DNA of 29,223 nt from JAVKDP01 sp040222185 (GTDB lineage Bacteria > Bacteroidota > Rhodothermia > Balneolales > Balneolaceae): positions 1 to 29,223 of the forward strand of contig JAVKDP010000068.1 in NCBI GenBank assembly GCA_040222185.1, given 5' to 3'. The notes beneath the pieces were generated by a model. The model had not been told where the DNA came from, did not search any database, and saw only the letters and a program-made list of their open reading frames with translations. This document shows, piece by piece, positions 7,449 to 16,215 of the stretch. How positions within the stretch are numbered: the first letter of the stretch is position 1; the number at the start of each line of letters is the position of its first letter. The position numbers and the translations under genes were made by a program.

Positions 7449-9815
7449 TTAGTCTTTAGATTGTTTTTTCTTATAAGATAGAATTGCCTGGTGGAGTTTC
7501 TGAGGATCAAAAGGTTTTGGCATGATATGATCTACTCCTGCATCATAAGCTTTTGTGTGATCTTCGAACACATTTGAAGCTGTTAAAGCTATAATCGGGG
7601 TTCTTCTCCCAGTCTTTTCCTCAAGCTCTCTTATTTTGACAGATGACTCATACCCATCCATAACAGGCATATGAAGATCCATAAATATCAAATCAAACTC
7701 TTGTTCCTGGTATAATTTAACTGCTTGTTTACCATTAACTGCAATGGTTTGGCTAGCTCCCCATTTATCCAGAAACAGTTTGATTACCTGGATATTTACC
7801 GGATTATCTTCTACTACCATGATCCTGATATTAGAAAGGTTTTCAAGACTGTTAATCTCAGGCCCGTAATTCAAGAATGTATTGTTTGGGTCTCCTTTCT
7901 CAAGCGGAATTGAGAAAGAAAAAGTAGATCCTTTTCCTTCTGTACTTACTACTTTGATTTTACCTCCCATCCTTTCAATAATTTTCTTAGAGATTGGAAG
8001 TCCGAGGCCTGTTCCTCCATACTTTCTATGGATTTCGCCATCAGCTTGTACAAAGCTTTCAAAAATTAAATCCATTTTATCAGGGGATATACCAATACCA
8101 GTATCCGTAATTCTAAAACTCACCAATGCAATGTCTTTTGATTGCTCTTCCAAAGAAGCATTTACAATTACAGACCCCCCCTTTTCTGTAAACTTGAGTG
8201 CATTAGAAACCAGATTATTTAATACCTGGGTTAACCTTGTTGGATCGCCTTTTAAGACTTCCGGAATTTTCTCATCATGCTCAAATTTTATATAGATATC
8301 CTGGTCTACCGATTGATTGTAAAAAGACTGATGAATATTGAGTAGCAGTTGAAGTAACCTGAATTCTATATTCTCTAACGTAATCTTACCGGCTTCAGCT
8401 TTTGAATAGTCCAGAACATCATTCACGATGTTAAGCAGATTATTTGATGAAAAAAGTAACGTATCCAGGTATTTCATTTGATCTTCACGCGGATTCTCAT
8501 CTACAAGAAGGTTTGCCATGCCTACAACAGCATTCATAGGAGTGCGAATTTCATGACTCATTACAGATAAGAATTGGCTCTTTAATGCTGCAGCTTCCTG
8601 TATTTGATCCTTTTGCTCAGATAGTAGTTTATTAGTTCTTTTTTTAGACCGATCACTCAAATACAATATCACAGCTATTACTATAAGTAAGATTACTACT
8701 ACCAAAAGAAGGTTCCTTGTATACGTCTGTTGCTTTAACCTACTATCCTGTAGGGCACTTCTTTCATTCAGTAAAGCTATTTGCTGGTCTTGTTTTTCTG
8801 ACTCGTACTGAGCCTGAAGTTCAGCAATCCTCCTGTTGCTATCTACCGAAACTATACTATCCTTTAGAGCGGTATGAAGTTGAAAATAACTCAACGATTC
8901 TTTGAAGTTCTCAATCTCAGCATAAGCTATCGCAAGGTCGTTATAAGAGTTTCTTAGCCCGCCCAGATCATTAATTTGTTTAAAATATGTGATAGCTTCG
9001 AGGTAGTTATTTATAGCAATATCATATTGATTGATAGACTTAAATAAAGAAGCAATATTCAAGTAACTCAACCCTATTCCCGGAACATTACCAAGCTCTT
9101 TTTCTATCTCCAGTGATGCCGAATGAAGTTCGATAGCTTTTTCGTAGGCTCCATCCAGCCTGTAGACTTCACCAAGATTGTTATATACAGCTGATAAACC
9201 TTCTTTAAGATCAAATTTCAGCATTAAAAAAAGAGACTCATCGAAATATTTCTTCGCTTCTGTAGTATTAAGTTGCTGTTGGTAAATCTCACCGATATTG
9301 TTCAAGCTTCTTGCAATACCAATGGAATCAGCTAACTCCTTTTTTGTGGTTAACGATTTTTGATGGAACTCAAGTGATTTGTCATAGTCTTGAAGATTTT
9401 TATATAAAATACCCAGGTTATTTTGAATTCTGGCTGTTCCAACAAGGTCTCCAATTTCTTCTCTTACCTTTAACACATCCAGAAAAAACTCCAGGGCTGT
9501 TGGAGCATCACCAAGTACACTGGCAATAATACCCAATTGGTTTAGAACCTCTGCTTCTCTGCTCTTAAGATTTGATTGCTTTGATATTGTTAACGCAGTA
9601 TCTGCATATAGTCTTGCCTGATCAGGCTCTGAAAAGCGAGTTTCTTTTATATTTTGAAGCAGACGATCGACCCTGGAACTATCTGAATCAGTTTGTACCT
9701 GATTTGTAATAACTCCAGAATGAACTATTGAACTTCCTGCATGCACCTGTAAATAAGATTCTGTACCACCCCATGCCAATAGCAGGATTGATAGAATTCC
9801 CATTCTTCTTCTCAT
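7449..9815 (-). CDS. TPR hybrid sensor histidine kinase with receiver domain
   Basis: This 788-residue protein has, in order, an N-terminal signal or anchor segment and about six TPR units at roughly 50-320 in the YNNLGEVYRLDGAYEKAI style. A coiled coil follows at about 325-362, then one membrane segment at about 367-386 (LLLVVVILLIVIAVILYL). The HisKA domain carries phospho-acceptor His421 in VMSHEIRTP. The HATPase domain shows an N box (NLVSNALKFT), DTGIGI and GGTGLGL. A C-terminal receiver has Asp713 in IFMDLHMP and the conserved lysine in MPKPF. The TPR part is therefore probably periplasmic, sensing a protein or peptide, and the phosphorelay is cytoplasmic. No DNA-binding output or separate response regulator is encoded nearby, so the partner is elsewhere. 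The preceding gene on the same strand (Omp85-like) ends 93 bases upstream. Confidence 0.92.
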   Translation of the reverse strand: MRRRMGILSILLLAWGGTESYLQVHAGSSIVHSGVITNQVQTDSDSSRVDRLLQNIKETRFSEPDQARLYADTALTISKQSNLKSREAEVLNQLGIIASVLGDAPTALEFFLDVLKVREEIGDLVGTARIQNNLGILYKNLQDYDKSLEFHQKSLTTKKELADSIGIARSLNNIGEIYQQQLNTTEAKKYFDESLFLMLKFDLKEGLSAVYNNLGEVYRLDGAYEKAIELHSASLEIEKELGNVPGIGLSYLNIASLFKSINQYDIAINNYLEAITYFKQINDLGGLRNSYNDLAIAYAEIENFKESLSYFQLHTALKDSIVSVDSNRRIAELQAQYESEKQDQQIALLNERSALQDSRLKQQTYTRNLLLVVVILLIVIAVILYLSDRSKKRTNKLLSEQKDQIQEAAALKSQFLSVMSHEIRTPMNAVVGMANLLVDENPREDQMKYLDTLLFSSNNLLNIVNDVLDYSKAEAGKITLENIEFRLLQLLLNIHQSFYNQSVDQDIYIKFEHDEKIPEVLKGDPTRLTQVLNNLVSNALKFTEKGGSVIVNASLEEQSKDIALVSFRITDTGIGISPDKMDLIFESFVQADGEIHRKYGGTGLGLPISKKIIERMGGKIKVVSTEGKGSTFSFSIPLEKGDPNNTFLNYGPEINSLENLSNIRIMVVEDNPVNIQVIKLFLDKWGASQTIAVNGKQAVKLYQEQEFDLIFMDLHMPVMDGYESSVKIRELEEKTGRRTPIIALTASNVFEDHTKAYDAGVDHIMPKPFDPQKLHQAILSYKKKQSKD

Positions 9816-9908
9816 GTTCGCGATTTTAGTAACCCAGATATAATTTAGACTGGCAGATAATAGAGTACTTACCTTTAAATAACTATTAGAATGTCGCCTT
9901 TATATCAT

Positions 9909-11582
9909 TTATAAAGCTGTAATAATCCCAATATGAACTTTACCATTCCCCAATGATTCTTCAGGAGAAATAGCATAAGTGAATTTAAGCCTGCCTGTTC
10001 GAATCTTATAACTAATCCCAAACCCTGTTGAATAAAGTACACTTGTTTTCTTAAAGAAGTCATCGGTCTCAGTTAGTAACCTGGGACGATGATAGTTCCC
10101 AATAGATCCAAAACCGAACAAATAAGAAGATTTGTTTACCATGAAACGATATTCGATATCTCCCCAAATGAGTTCAGAAGCTCTGAACTGCTCCTCTGAA
10201 TATCCTCTAAACGAATTAGCTCCTCCAAAGAGAATCAGGTCGCTTTCAGTAATCTGGTTAGCATTCAGGAAGTACCCTTGTACCTGAAAAGCTAAAACAC
10301 TTTTATCATATACTGATACATAAAAAGAAGCATTCGAATAGAGATATTGTTGTTTAAAAGCCCTGATAGAATCTATCTCCACATCTTTATTGCTAATTCC
10401 AAAGCTTGTACTAATCAACATTCCCCGGGTAGGTACATCTAAATTGTCAAGTGTTGAAAACCGGAATCCCAATTCCGAGTAACGTTTTTTTCCTTCAGGT
10501 TCTACAATAGCCGATGTGTTTTCAGTAGAAGTTGAGACCAGGGATCCAACTTTTCCTGTAAGCTTTAAACCCCGGCTTAAACGGTAATAGCCTTCTAAAG
10601 TGAGGTTTCGGGTCTGGTAAGTAGTATCATTTTGGTATAAAGAGAAATCCATGCCCAAACCAATTGGAGTGTTCCCAATCCAATCTTGTGATACACCTAC
10701 ATTTAAGCGACTTGTTTCTGGCCTCAGCCTTTGATAGCTAAGATTGAATCCGTTTCCCTGGTTCAGAACATTCCATAGAGAAAGATCAAAATCCCCAACA
10801 ATTTGCCCATTTCCGCTCTGATCAGGTACATATCCAATTAAACCATCAAACTGATTTAAAACCCTCTCTTCGACCGGAACCAACAGAATGGCTTTACTTT
10901 GCTCTATAAACACTTCCGGAAGACCGACATTCAAAAATAAATCGCTTTGTGTAAGGTTCGACTGTAATTCTTCTAATAGAACCGGAGTAATAAGAAGTGA
11001 ATCTTTATACCCGGATATTCTTGTTAGATATATTGAGTTATTTTTATCGGCTCCAACAAACTTTATACCTTTTGTAATCCATTGTTTTCCAATTTCGAGG
11101 CTTACATGAGCTGATACAGTACAATCTTCTGCATTCGTACTTAAAGAGTCGATCTCAGCCTTTGTAAACAGGTACCCATCTCTTTCATAAACATTAATTA
11201 TTCCGTTAATGGAAGATTCAAGACGATCGTTCGTATAGTAACCTGTATGGTCTTGTGTTAGCTTTTTGTCTACTCCCTCACTTACTACTAACTTTGAAAA
11301 CTCAAATCTGCATCGCCTGTCTAACTCATAAGTTCTTCCATTCGTTTTAACTAATGATGCATTTAGATACCCGTTGGAATTCAGCCAAGCAAGTATTTCG
11401 AACTCATCATTGACTTGAGATCCGTTTAATTTTTGATATAACTCACGAGGCAATTCTACTTGATTTCCATTCTCTATAACCTCTATAACTTCCTGAGCTG
11501 CAATAGTTATAGAAATACTAAAGTTAAGAAATATCATGCCAGCTAGTCCGCACAAAAGAAATCTCAAATACCTTTTTTTCAT
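9909..11582 (-). CDS. Omp85/BamA-superfamily outer-membrane barrel protein
   Basis: The 557-residue product has a signal peptide (MKKRYLRFLLCGLAGMIF..., cut near AAQ). An N-terminal periplasmic part at about 30-235 contains POTRA-like alternation, including an INGIINVYERDGYLFTKAEI segment. A C-terminal beta-barrel at about 240-557 is rich in short amphipathic strands. The signature FGGANSFRGYSEEQF in the second half matches the loop-6 [VFI]RG[FY] motif of BamA/TamA/FhaC proteins. At 557 residues it is shorter than BamA and has room for only one to three POTRA domains, so it is more like TamA- or FhaC-type translocases. It ends in Leu, not the usual Phe/Trp. No secreted TpsA-type partner is adjacent. 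It is transcribed divergently from the arginine decarboxylase gene. Confidence 0.8.
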   Translation of the reverse strand: MKKRYLRFLLCGLAGMIFLNFSISITIAAQEVIEVIENGNQVELPRELYQKLNGSQVNDEFEILAWLNSNGYLNASLVKTNGRTYELDRRCRFEFSKLVVSEGVDKKLTQDHTGYYTNDRLESSINGIINVYERDGYLFTKAEIDSLSTNAEDCTVSAHVSLEIGKQWITKGIKFVGADKNNSIYLTRISGYKDSLLITPVLLEELQSNLTQSDLFLNVGLPEVFIEQSKAILLVPVEERVLNQFDGLIGYVPDQSGNGQIVGDFDLSLWNVLNQGNGFNLSYQRLRPETSRLNVGVSQDWIGNTPIGLGMDFSLYQNDTTYQTRNLTLEGYYRLSRGLKLTGKVGSLVSTSTENTSAIVEPEGKKRYSELGFRFSTLDNLDVPTRGMLISTSFGISNKDVEIDSIRAFKQQYLYSNASFYVSVYDKSVLAFQVQGYFLNANQITESDLILFGGANSFRGYSEEQFRASELIWGDIEYRFMVNKSSYLFGFGSIGNYHRPRLLTETDDFFKKTSVLYSTGFGISYKIRTGRLKFTYAISPEESLGNGKVHIGIITAL

Positions 11583-11674
11583 TTTATGATTATAAACAAA
11601 CCATTCGTTTTTATTGACAGATAAACTGAATAAATTCGCACTTTATTTTTACCTCCTTTAAATCACAATAAGGA

Positions 11675-13081
11675 ATGAAAAACTCGTACCGTGAACTCAT
11701 TGATCAAACCTATCATTTTCCTCAAGATGGATTCGATCTGAAAAATGATTATCTCCAATTCAACGGAGTTGACCTTAAAGCTCTCATCGGGAAATATGGC
11801 ACTCCGTTCAGGTTAACATACCTTCCAAAGATCAGAGAGCAAATTCGTAAATCAAGAATGTATTTCAAGAATGCAATTGATAAGCACGAATACAAGGGTG
11901 CATACGAGTTCTGCTATTGCACAAAATGCTGCCACTTTAGTCATGTGGTAAAAACAGCTATAAAGGAGCAGGTTTCCATTGAGACCTCTTCCTCGTTTGA
12001 TCTTGACCTCATTGAAAAGTTGTACCACGATAATAGTGTAGATAAAAACCTTACGATCGTACATAATGGACATAAAACTGATAATTATATCAGGAAGATT
12101 GGAAAACTATTGAATGAAGGGTTTGATAACTCTATATCGGTTTTAGACAGTCCACTGGAGCTTGATAAACTGGAGAAGCTGAACGTAGTAGAACCTATCA
12201 AGATTGGATTACGAGTATCCATTGAAGAAGACCCTACAGCGGCATACTATACTTCCAGGCTTGGTATAAATAAGAAGGAAGTCCTTGACCTGGTTATGAA
12301 CAGAATCATTGGAAACCCGAAGTTCGAGTTGGTAATGATTCATTTTTTTGTGGACTCAGGAATTAAGGATAATCTCTATTACTGGGGTGAGTTTCGAAAG
12401 GCATTGGCTTTATATACCCAGGTAAAAAAACTATCACCTTCATTGAATGCTTTAAACATTGGAGGTGGCTTTCCAATTCGTAATGGATTGGGCTTCGAAT
12501 ATGATTACCAATACATTGTAGATGAAATTGTTCGAAATATTAAGGAGAGCTGCAAAGATGCTAATATTGAAGAACCTGATCTATTCACTGAATTTGGAAA
12601 ATATACCGTTGGTGAAAGCGGAGCTGTAATATTCCAGGTGCTTGAACAAAAGCAACAAAACGATACTGAGCTTTGGTATATCATTGATAATAGCCTGATG
12701 AATACTATTCCTGATGCCTGGTCTATCAACGAGAAATTCATTTTACTTCCTGTTAATAAATGGGATAACATGTACAAGAGAGCCAATATTGGTGGCATCA
12801 GTTGCGATCATTCAGATTATTATAACTCAGAACAATTGAACCAGCAGATTCTCTTACCTGGCTATACTGACTCTGATAAAGAGCCCTTATACATCGGATT
12901 CTTTCATACAGGGGCCTATCAGGATGCTATAAGTGGATATGGAGGAATTAAACATTGTCTTATTCCCTCTCCTAAACAAATAGTTGTGGATATAGATGAA
13001 GAAGGAAATCTTTTCGATTACATTTATCGAGATGAACAAACGGTTGAAAATATGCTAACAATACTTGGATATGATGACTAA
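11675..13081 (+). CDS. Short fold-III PLP arginine decarboxylase (Bacteroidota type)
   Basis: This 468-residue alanine-racemase-fold decarboxylase probably converts arginine to agmatine. The PLP lysine is Lys84 in CYCTKCCHF, taking the place of the YAVKAN-type motif. Other marks are ETSSSFDLDLI, the glycine-rich NIGGGFPI phosphate-binding loop, FGKYTVGESG, and the second-subunit active-site Cys377 in GISCDHSDYYN. The form is the roughly 465-residue type known from Bacteroidota, distinct from the roughly 630-residue SpeA. Members of the fold also decarboxylate diaminopimelate, ornithine or carboxy(nor)spermidine, so substrate rests on overall resemblance. It overlaps the next, DHS-like gene, which supports a polyamine role. 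The stretch AAGGA lies directly against the ATG and is too close to be a normal ribosome-binding site. Confidence 0.8.
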   Translation: MKNSYRELIDQTYHFPQDGFDLKNDYLQFNGVDLKALIGKYGTPFRLTYLPKIREQIRKSRMYFKNAIDKHEYKGAYEFCYCTKCCHFSHVVKTAIKEQVSIETSSSFDLDLIEKLYHDNSVDKNLTIVHNGHKTDNYIRKIGKLLNEGFDNSISVLDSPLELDKLEKLNVVEPIKIGLRVSIEEDPTAAYYTSRLGINKKEVLDLVMNRIIGNPKFELVMIHFFVDSGIKDNLYYWGEFRKALALYTQVKKLSPSLNALNIGGGFPIRNGLGFEYDYQYIVDEIVRNIKESCKDANIEEPDLFTEFGKYTVGESGAVIFQVLEQKQQNDTELWYIIDNSLMNTIPDAWSINEKFILLPVNKWDNMYKRANIGGISCDHSDYYNSEQLNQQILLPGYTDSDKEPLYIGFFHTGAYQDAISGYGGIKHCLIPSPKQIVVDIDEEGNLFDYIYRDEQTVENMLTILGYDD

Positions 13082-14045
13082 AAAAGGACCTGTTTCACAT
13101 TTCATAGAGCACCACTACCGTCATTTTAATGCAGCTACTCTTGTTGATTCCGCAAAAGCTTATGAAGATCAGTTAGAGTCAGGCGCGAAAATGATGATTA
13201 CTCTTGCAGGTGCAATGAGCACTGCAGAACTAGGAATCTCGCTAGCCGAAATGATTCGAGAGGACAAGGTTCACATCATAACCTGTACTGGTGCTAACCT
13301 TGAAGAAGACGTTTTCAATCTGGTTGCGCATAATCATTACAAACGTATTCCTCATTACCGGGATTTAAGTCCCCAGGATGAGCAGGATTTAGTGGATAAT
13401 CATTTTAATCGCGTTACTGATACATGTATTCCTGAAGAAGAAGCTATGCGCGCTATTGAAGAACATCTTGTTAAACGATGGGTTTCAGCAACTGAAAATA
13501 AAGAGCGCTTTTTCCCTCATGAATATTTCTATAATATCCTACTTTCAGGTGACCTGGAGGCTGACTATCAAATAGATCCAAAAGATTCTTGGCTCCTCGC
13601 AGCAGCTCAAAAGAATATTCCAATAATTGTCCCCGGTTGGGAAGATTCCACATGTGGGAACTTCTTCGCGTCTCATTGTATTGAAGGGCGAGCAACCCCT
13701 TCAGCAACTAAATCAGGAATTGAATACATGATGTTCCTGGCTGAATGGTACCAGGCTAATTCCCAAAACGGTATAGGTTTCTTCCAGATTGGTGGTGGAA
13801 TTGCCGGAGACTTCCCGATCTGTGTTGTTCCTATGCTAGATCAAGACTTAGGAATTGAAGCGCCTCTGTGGTCTTATTTCTGCCAGATAAGTGATTCCAC
13901 CACAAGTTATGGCTCTTATTCAGGAGCAGTACCTAATGAAAAAATAACCTGGGGGAAGCTTGGAATTGACACTCCGAAATTTGTGATTGAATCGGATGCT
14001 ACTATTGTGGCACCGTTAATTTTTGCGTACCTATTGGGATGGTAA
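13074..14045 (+). CDS. Deoxyhypusine-synthase-family protein, probable polyamine (homospermidine-type) synthase
   Basis: About 323 residues match the deoxyhypusine synthase (DHS) family: ITLAGAMSTAELG at the N-terminus, ITCTGANLEEDVFN, GNFFASHC, GGGIAGDFPI, and the catalytic-lysine motif TWGK, with Lys295 equivalent to the lysine that forms the butylimine intermediate. Bacteria lack the eIF5A substrate, so bacterial members are thought to transfer an aminobutyl group to a free diamine, giving homospermidine-like products. That assignment is inference here. The frame is open upstream to a TTG at 13065; ATG at 13071 or 13074 is more likely, and 13074 gives MTKKGPVSHF. The start overlaps the decarboxylase stop (ATGACTAA), so the two are translationally coupled. 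No agmatinase gene is in the window. Confidence 0.85.
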   Translation: MTKKGPVSHFIEHHYRHFNAATLVDSAKAYEDQLESGAKMMITLAGAMSTAELGISLAEMIREDKVHIITCTGANLEEDVFNLVAHNHYKRIPHYRDLSPQDEQDLVDNHFNRVTDTCIPEEEAMRAIEEHLVKRWVSATENKERFFPHEYFYNILLSGDLEADYQIDPKDSWLLAAAQKNIPIIVPGWEDSTCGNFFASHCIEGRATPSATKSGIEYMMFLAEWYQANSQNGIGFFQIGGGIAGDFPICVVPMLDQDLGIEAPLWSYFCQISDSTTSYGSYSGAVPNEKITWGKLGIDTPKFVIESDATIVAPLIFAYLLGW

Positions 14046-14085
14046 ATTTTAAATGCAGGTTAATAGAAGCTAACCCGGTAATTCT

Positions 14086-16068
14086 GTGATTAAAGCACCA
14101 AAAAAGCTAAGCAAGACTAAAGCCTTAGATATATATAAAGCACTTCTGCTTCCAAGAAGAATTGAAGAAAGAATGCTCAAGCTTCTTCGGCAAAATAAGA
14201 TTACGAAATGGTTTTCAGGAATTGGACAAGAAGCTATAGCCGTTGGAGTTACGCTGGCCAGTGAAAAAGAAGATTATATACTTCCGATGCACCGGAACCT
14301 GGGAGTATTCACAACAAGAGAGGTTCCCTTCTACCCTCTTTTCTGCCAATTATTTGGTAAGGCAGATGGCTTTAGCCAGGGACGTGAACGTTCTTTTCAT
14401 TTTGGAAGTATGGAACATAATATTGTAGGGATGATCTCTCATCTCGGTGCCATGCTCCCTGTCGCTGATGGATTAGCACTGGCCAAGAAACTAAAAAGCG
14501 AAAACGCAGTCGCTTTTTCCTTTACAGGAGATGGTGCAACAAGTGAAGGAGACTTTCATGAGGCCTTGAACCTGGCTGCTGTATGGAAACTACCGGTCGT
14601 TTTTATTGTCGAGAACAATGGATATGGACTTTCTACACCAACAGGCGAACAATATGCGTGTGAACGTTTAGTCGATCGCGCAAAAGGATACGGAATCCAC
14701 GGCATGCATATTGATGGCAATAATGTTCTGGAAGTCATTAATACCATCTCAAAAGCCAGAAAGCTTGCATTGAAAGGCGAACCAGTACTCATAGAGGCAA
14801 AAACTTTTCGAATGCGCGGGCATGAGGAAGCTTCCGGAACAGCATATGTTCCCAATGATTTATTTGCTGATTGGTCAAAGAAAGATCCTATTCTTCAATT
14901 TGAAAAATATATGGAATCGCACCATATGCATACCCAGGAAGACTTTGATGCCATTCGGAACGAAGTAGACGCTTCCTTTAAAGAAGACTTGGACAGAGCT
15001 TTAAATGCAGAAGAACCAGTCTTTAATAAGGATAAAGAACTTGCTTCCGTTTTTTCTACAGAAACCCCCAACATTCCGGTTTCAACAAATGGCTCAAGCT
15101 CTGAAAAGCGTTTTGTGGATGTAATCCAAAGTTCCCTTAAACAAGCTTTCGAAGAAGATGACTCATTTTTGATAATGGGACAGGATGTTGCAGAGTATGG
15201 TGGCGTCTTTAAAATCACCGATGGTTTCATGGAACAGTTTGGTAAAGATCGAATCCGAAATACTCCAATCATAGAATCAGGAGTGTTAGGAGCTGCTGTG
15301 GGTTTAGCCCTGGAAGGATTTAAACCGGTTGTTGAGATGCAGTTTTCAGACTTTGTGAGCTGTGGAATGAACCAGATCATTCAAAATATTGCCAAATCTA
15401 AGTATAGATGGTCCCCTGCCCTGAATATTACAATCAGAATGCCAAATGGAGGCGGAGTTGGTGCCGGGCCTTTTCATTCCCAATCTCCTGAAGGTTGGTT
15501 TATGCCTCATGCTGGTTTAAAAATTGTGGTACCAGGTACCGTTGAAGATGCACAGAACCTACTATATAGTTCACTGTACGATCCAAACCCGGTGCTTTTC
15601 TTTGAGCATAAAAAGCTCTATCGAAGCCTTAAAGCTACTACCTCCGATAAAGCGACCTACGAGCCACTTGGTACTGCCAAAGTCCAGAGAGAAGGAATTG
15701 ACGCTTCAATTATTACTTATGGAATGGGCGTTCAGTTGGCGTTGGAAATAGCTGATGAATATTCTAAGAAAGACATTTCGCTTGAAGTGCTTGACTTACG
15801 TTGTCTCGCTCCCCTCGACCTCGAATCCATCAAAGCTACGGTTAAGAAAAACAACCGTGTATTATTGCTCCAGGAACCTTCCCAAACAATGGGGCCAATG
15901 AGCGAAATCTCTTCACTCATCAATGAACATTGCTTTGAATGGTTGGATGCTCCGGTTGTAAGATGTTCCTCTCTAGATATGCCTATTCCCTTCAATAAAA
16001 AACTGGAAGAAGGTTATATGAACCTTGAACAGTTGAACATTGAACTGGAGAAGTTGCTGGGGTATTAA
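14086..16068 (+). CDS. Fused alpha/beta 2-oxoacid dehydrogenase E1 (branched-chain type)
   Basis: The 660-residue product joins E1-alpha (about 1-330) and E1-beta (about 345-660). The alpha part shows WFSGIGQEAIAVG, LPMHRNLG, the thiamine-diphosphate motif starting GDGATSEGD at residue 148 and ending ENNGYG, and RMRGHEEASGT. The beta part shows MGQDVAEYGGVF, ESGVLGAAVGLALEG, PNGGGVGAGPFHSQSPE and the C-terminal transketolase fold. It decarboxylates a branched-chain 2-oxoacid (or pyruvate-like substrate) and passes the acyl group to the lipoyl E2. The fused layout is typical of Bacteroidota. E2 and E3 are not in the window. The start is GTG at 14086, preceded by a small GGTTA/TAACC hairpin and no clear ribosome-binding site; the first ATG is far inside the conserved region. 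Confidence 0.9.
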   Translation: MIKAPKKLSKTKALDIYKALLLPRRIEERMLKLLRQNKITKWFSGIGQEAIAVGVTLASEKEDYILPMHRNLGVFTTREVPFYPLFCQLFGKADGFSQGRERSFHFGSMEHNIVGMISHLGAMLPVADGLALAKKLKSENAVAFSFTGDGATSEGDFHEALNLAAVWKLPVVFIVENNGYGLSTPTGEQYACERLVDRAKGYGIHGMHIDGNNVLEVINTISKARKLALKGEPVLIEAKTFRMRGHEEASGTAYVPNDLFADWSKKDPILQFEKYMESHHMHTQEDFDAIRNEVDASFKEDLDRALNAEEPVFNKDKELASVFSTETPNIPVSTNGSSSEKRFVDVIQSSLKQAFEEDDSFLIMGQDVAEYGGVFKITDGFMEQFGKDRIRNTPIIESGVLGAAVGLALEGFKPVVEMQFSDFVSCGMNQIIQNIAKSKYRWSPALNITIRMPNGGGVGAGPFHSQSPEGWFMPHAGLKIVVPGTVEDAQNLLYSSLYDPNPVLFFEHKKLYRSLKATTSDKATYEPLGTAKVQREGIDASIITYGMGVQLALEIADEYSKKDISLEVLDLRCLAPLDLESIKATVKKNNRVLLLQEPSQTMGPMSEISSLINEHCFEWLDAPVVRCSSLDMPIPFNKKLEEGYMNLEQLNIELEKLLGY

Positions 16069-16097
16069 CCTTACTTCTCCATAATAACTTTAACCTT

Positions 16098-16125
16098 TGT
16101 TATACTGAACTAGATTCAGCGTGAC
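16098..16125. repeat. Degenerate interspersed hairpin repeat (GTCAC...CTGAA/TTCAG)
   Basis: CTGAA (16105-16109) and TTCAG (16115-16119) form a dyad with a 5-base spacer, flanked by GTGAC at 16121. The reverse strand reads GTCACGCTGAA...TTCAG. This is the shape of the short intergenic repeat GTCATnCTGAACTTGTTTCAGnATC seen in many bacterial genomes. Only one flank survives, so it looks like a relic. It lies between the E1 gene and the TIM-barrel gene. Confidence 0.35.
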
Positions 16126-16215
16126 AGCAGGATATTTACCCCTTCATAAAACCTACACATTAGGCTAATACATTGTCTGCGAACACATAACAACGACAAT
16201 AGAGGTATTTTCTAC

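Noticed and set aside
8175..8181. Seven-base C run (G run in the coding strand) in the histidine-kinase ATPase domain, a possible slippage or phase-variation site
   Set aside because: The frame is intact, the run is short, and it is a simple result of Lys-Gly-Gly codons; nothing else suggests phase variation.
11583..11674. Possible TTG...TAAATTCG promoter between the divergent Omp85-like and decarboxylase genes
   Set aside because: Spacing is 14 bases, not about 19, and the downstream box is a partial match, so I do not call it.
13065..13073. TTG at 13065 as the start of the DHS-like gene
   Set aside because: ATG codons at 13071 and 13074 are available, give a better match to family N-termini, and form the usual short stop-start overlap.
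14895..15380. 161-residue minus-strand ORF inside the fused E1 gene
   Set aside because: Antisense shadow of conserved E1-beta sequence with no domain of its own.
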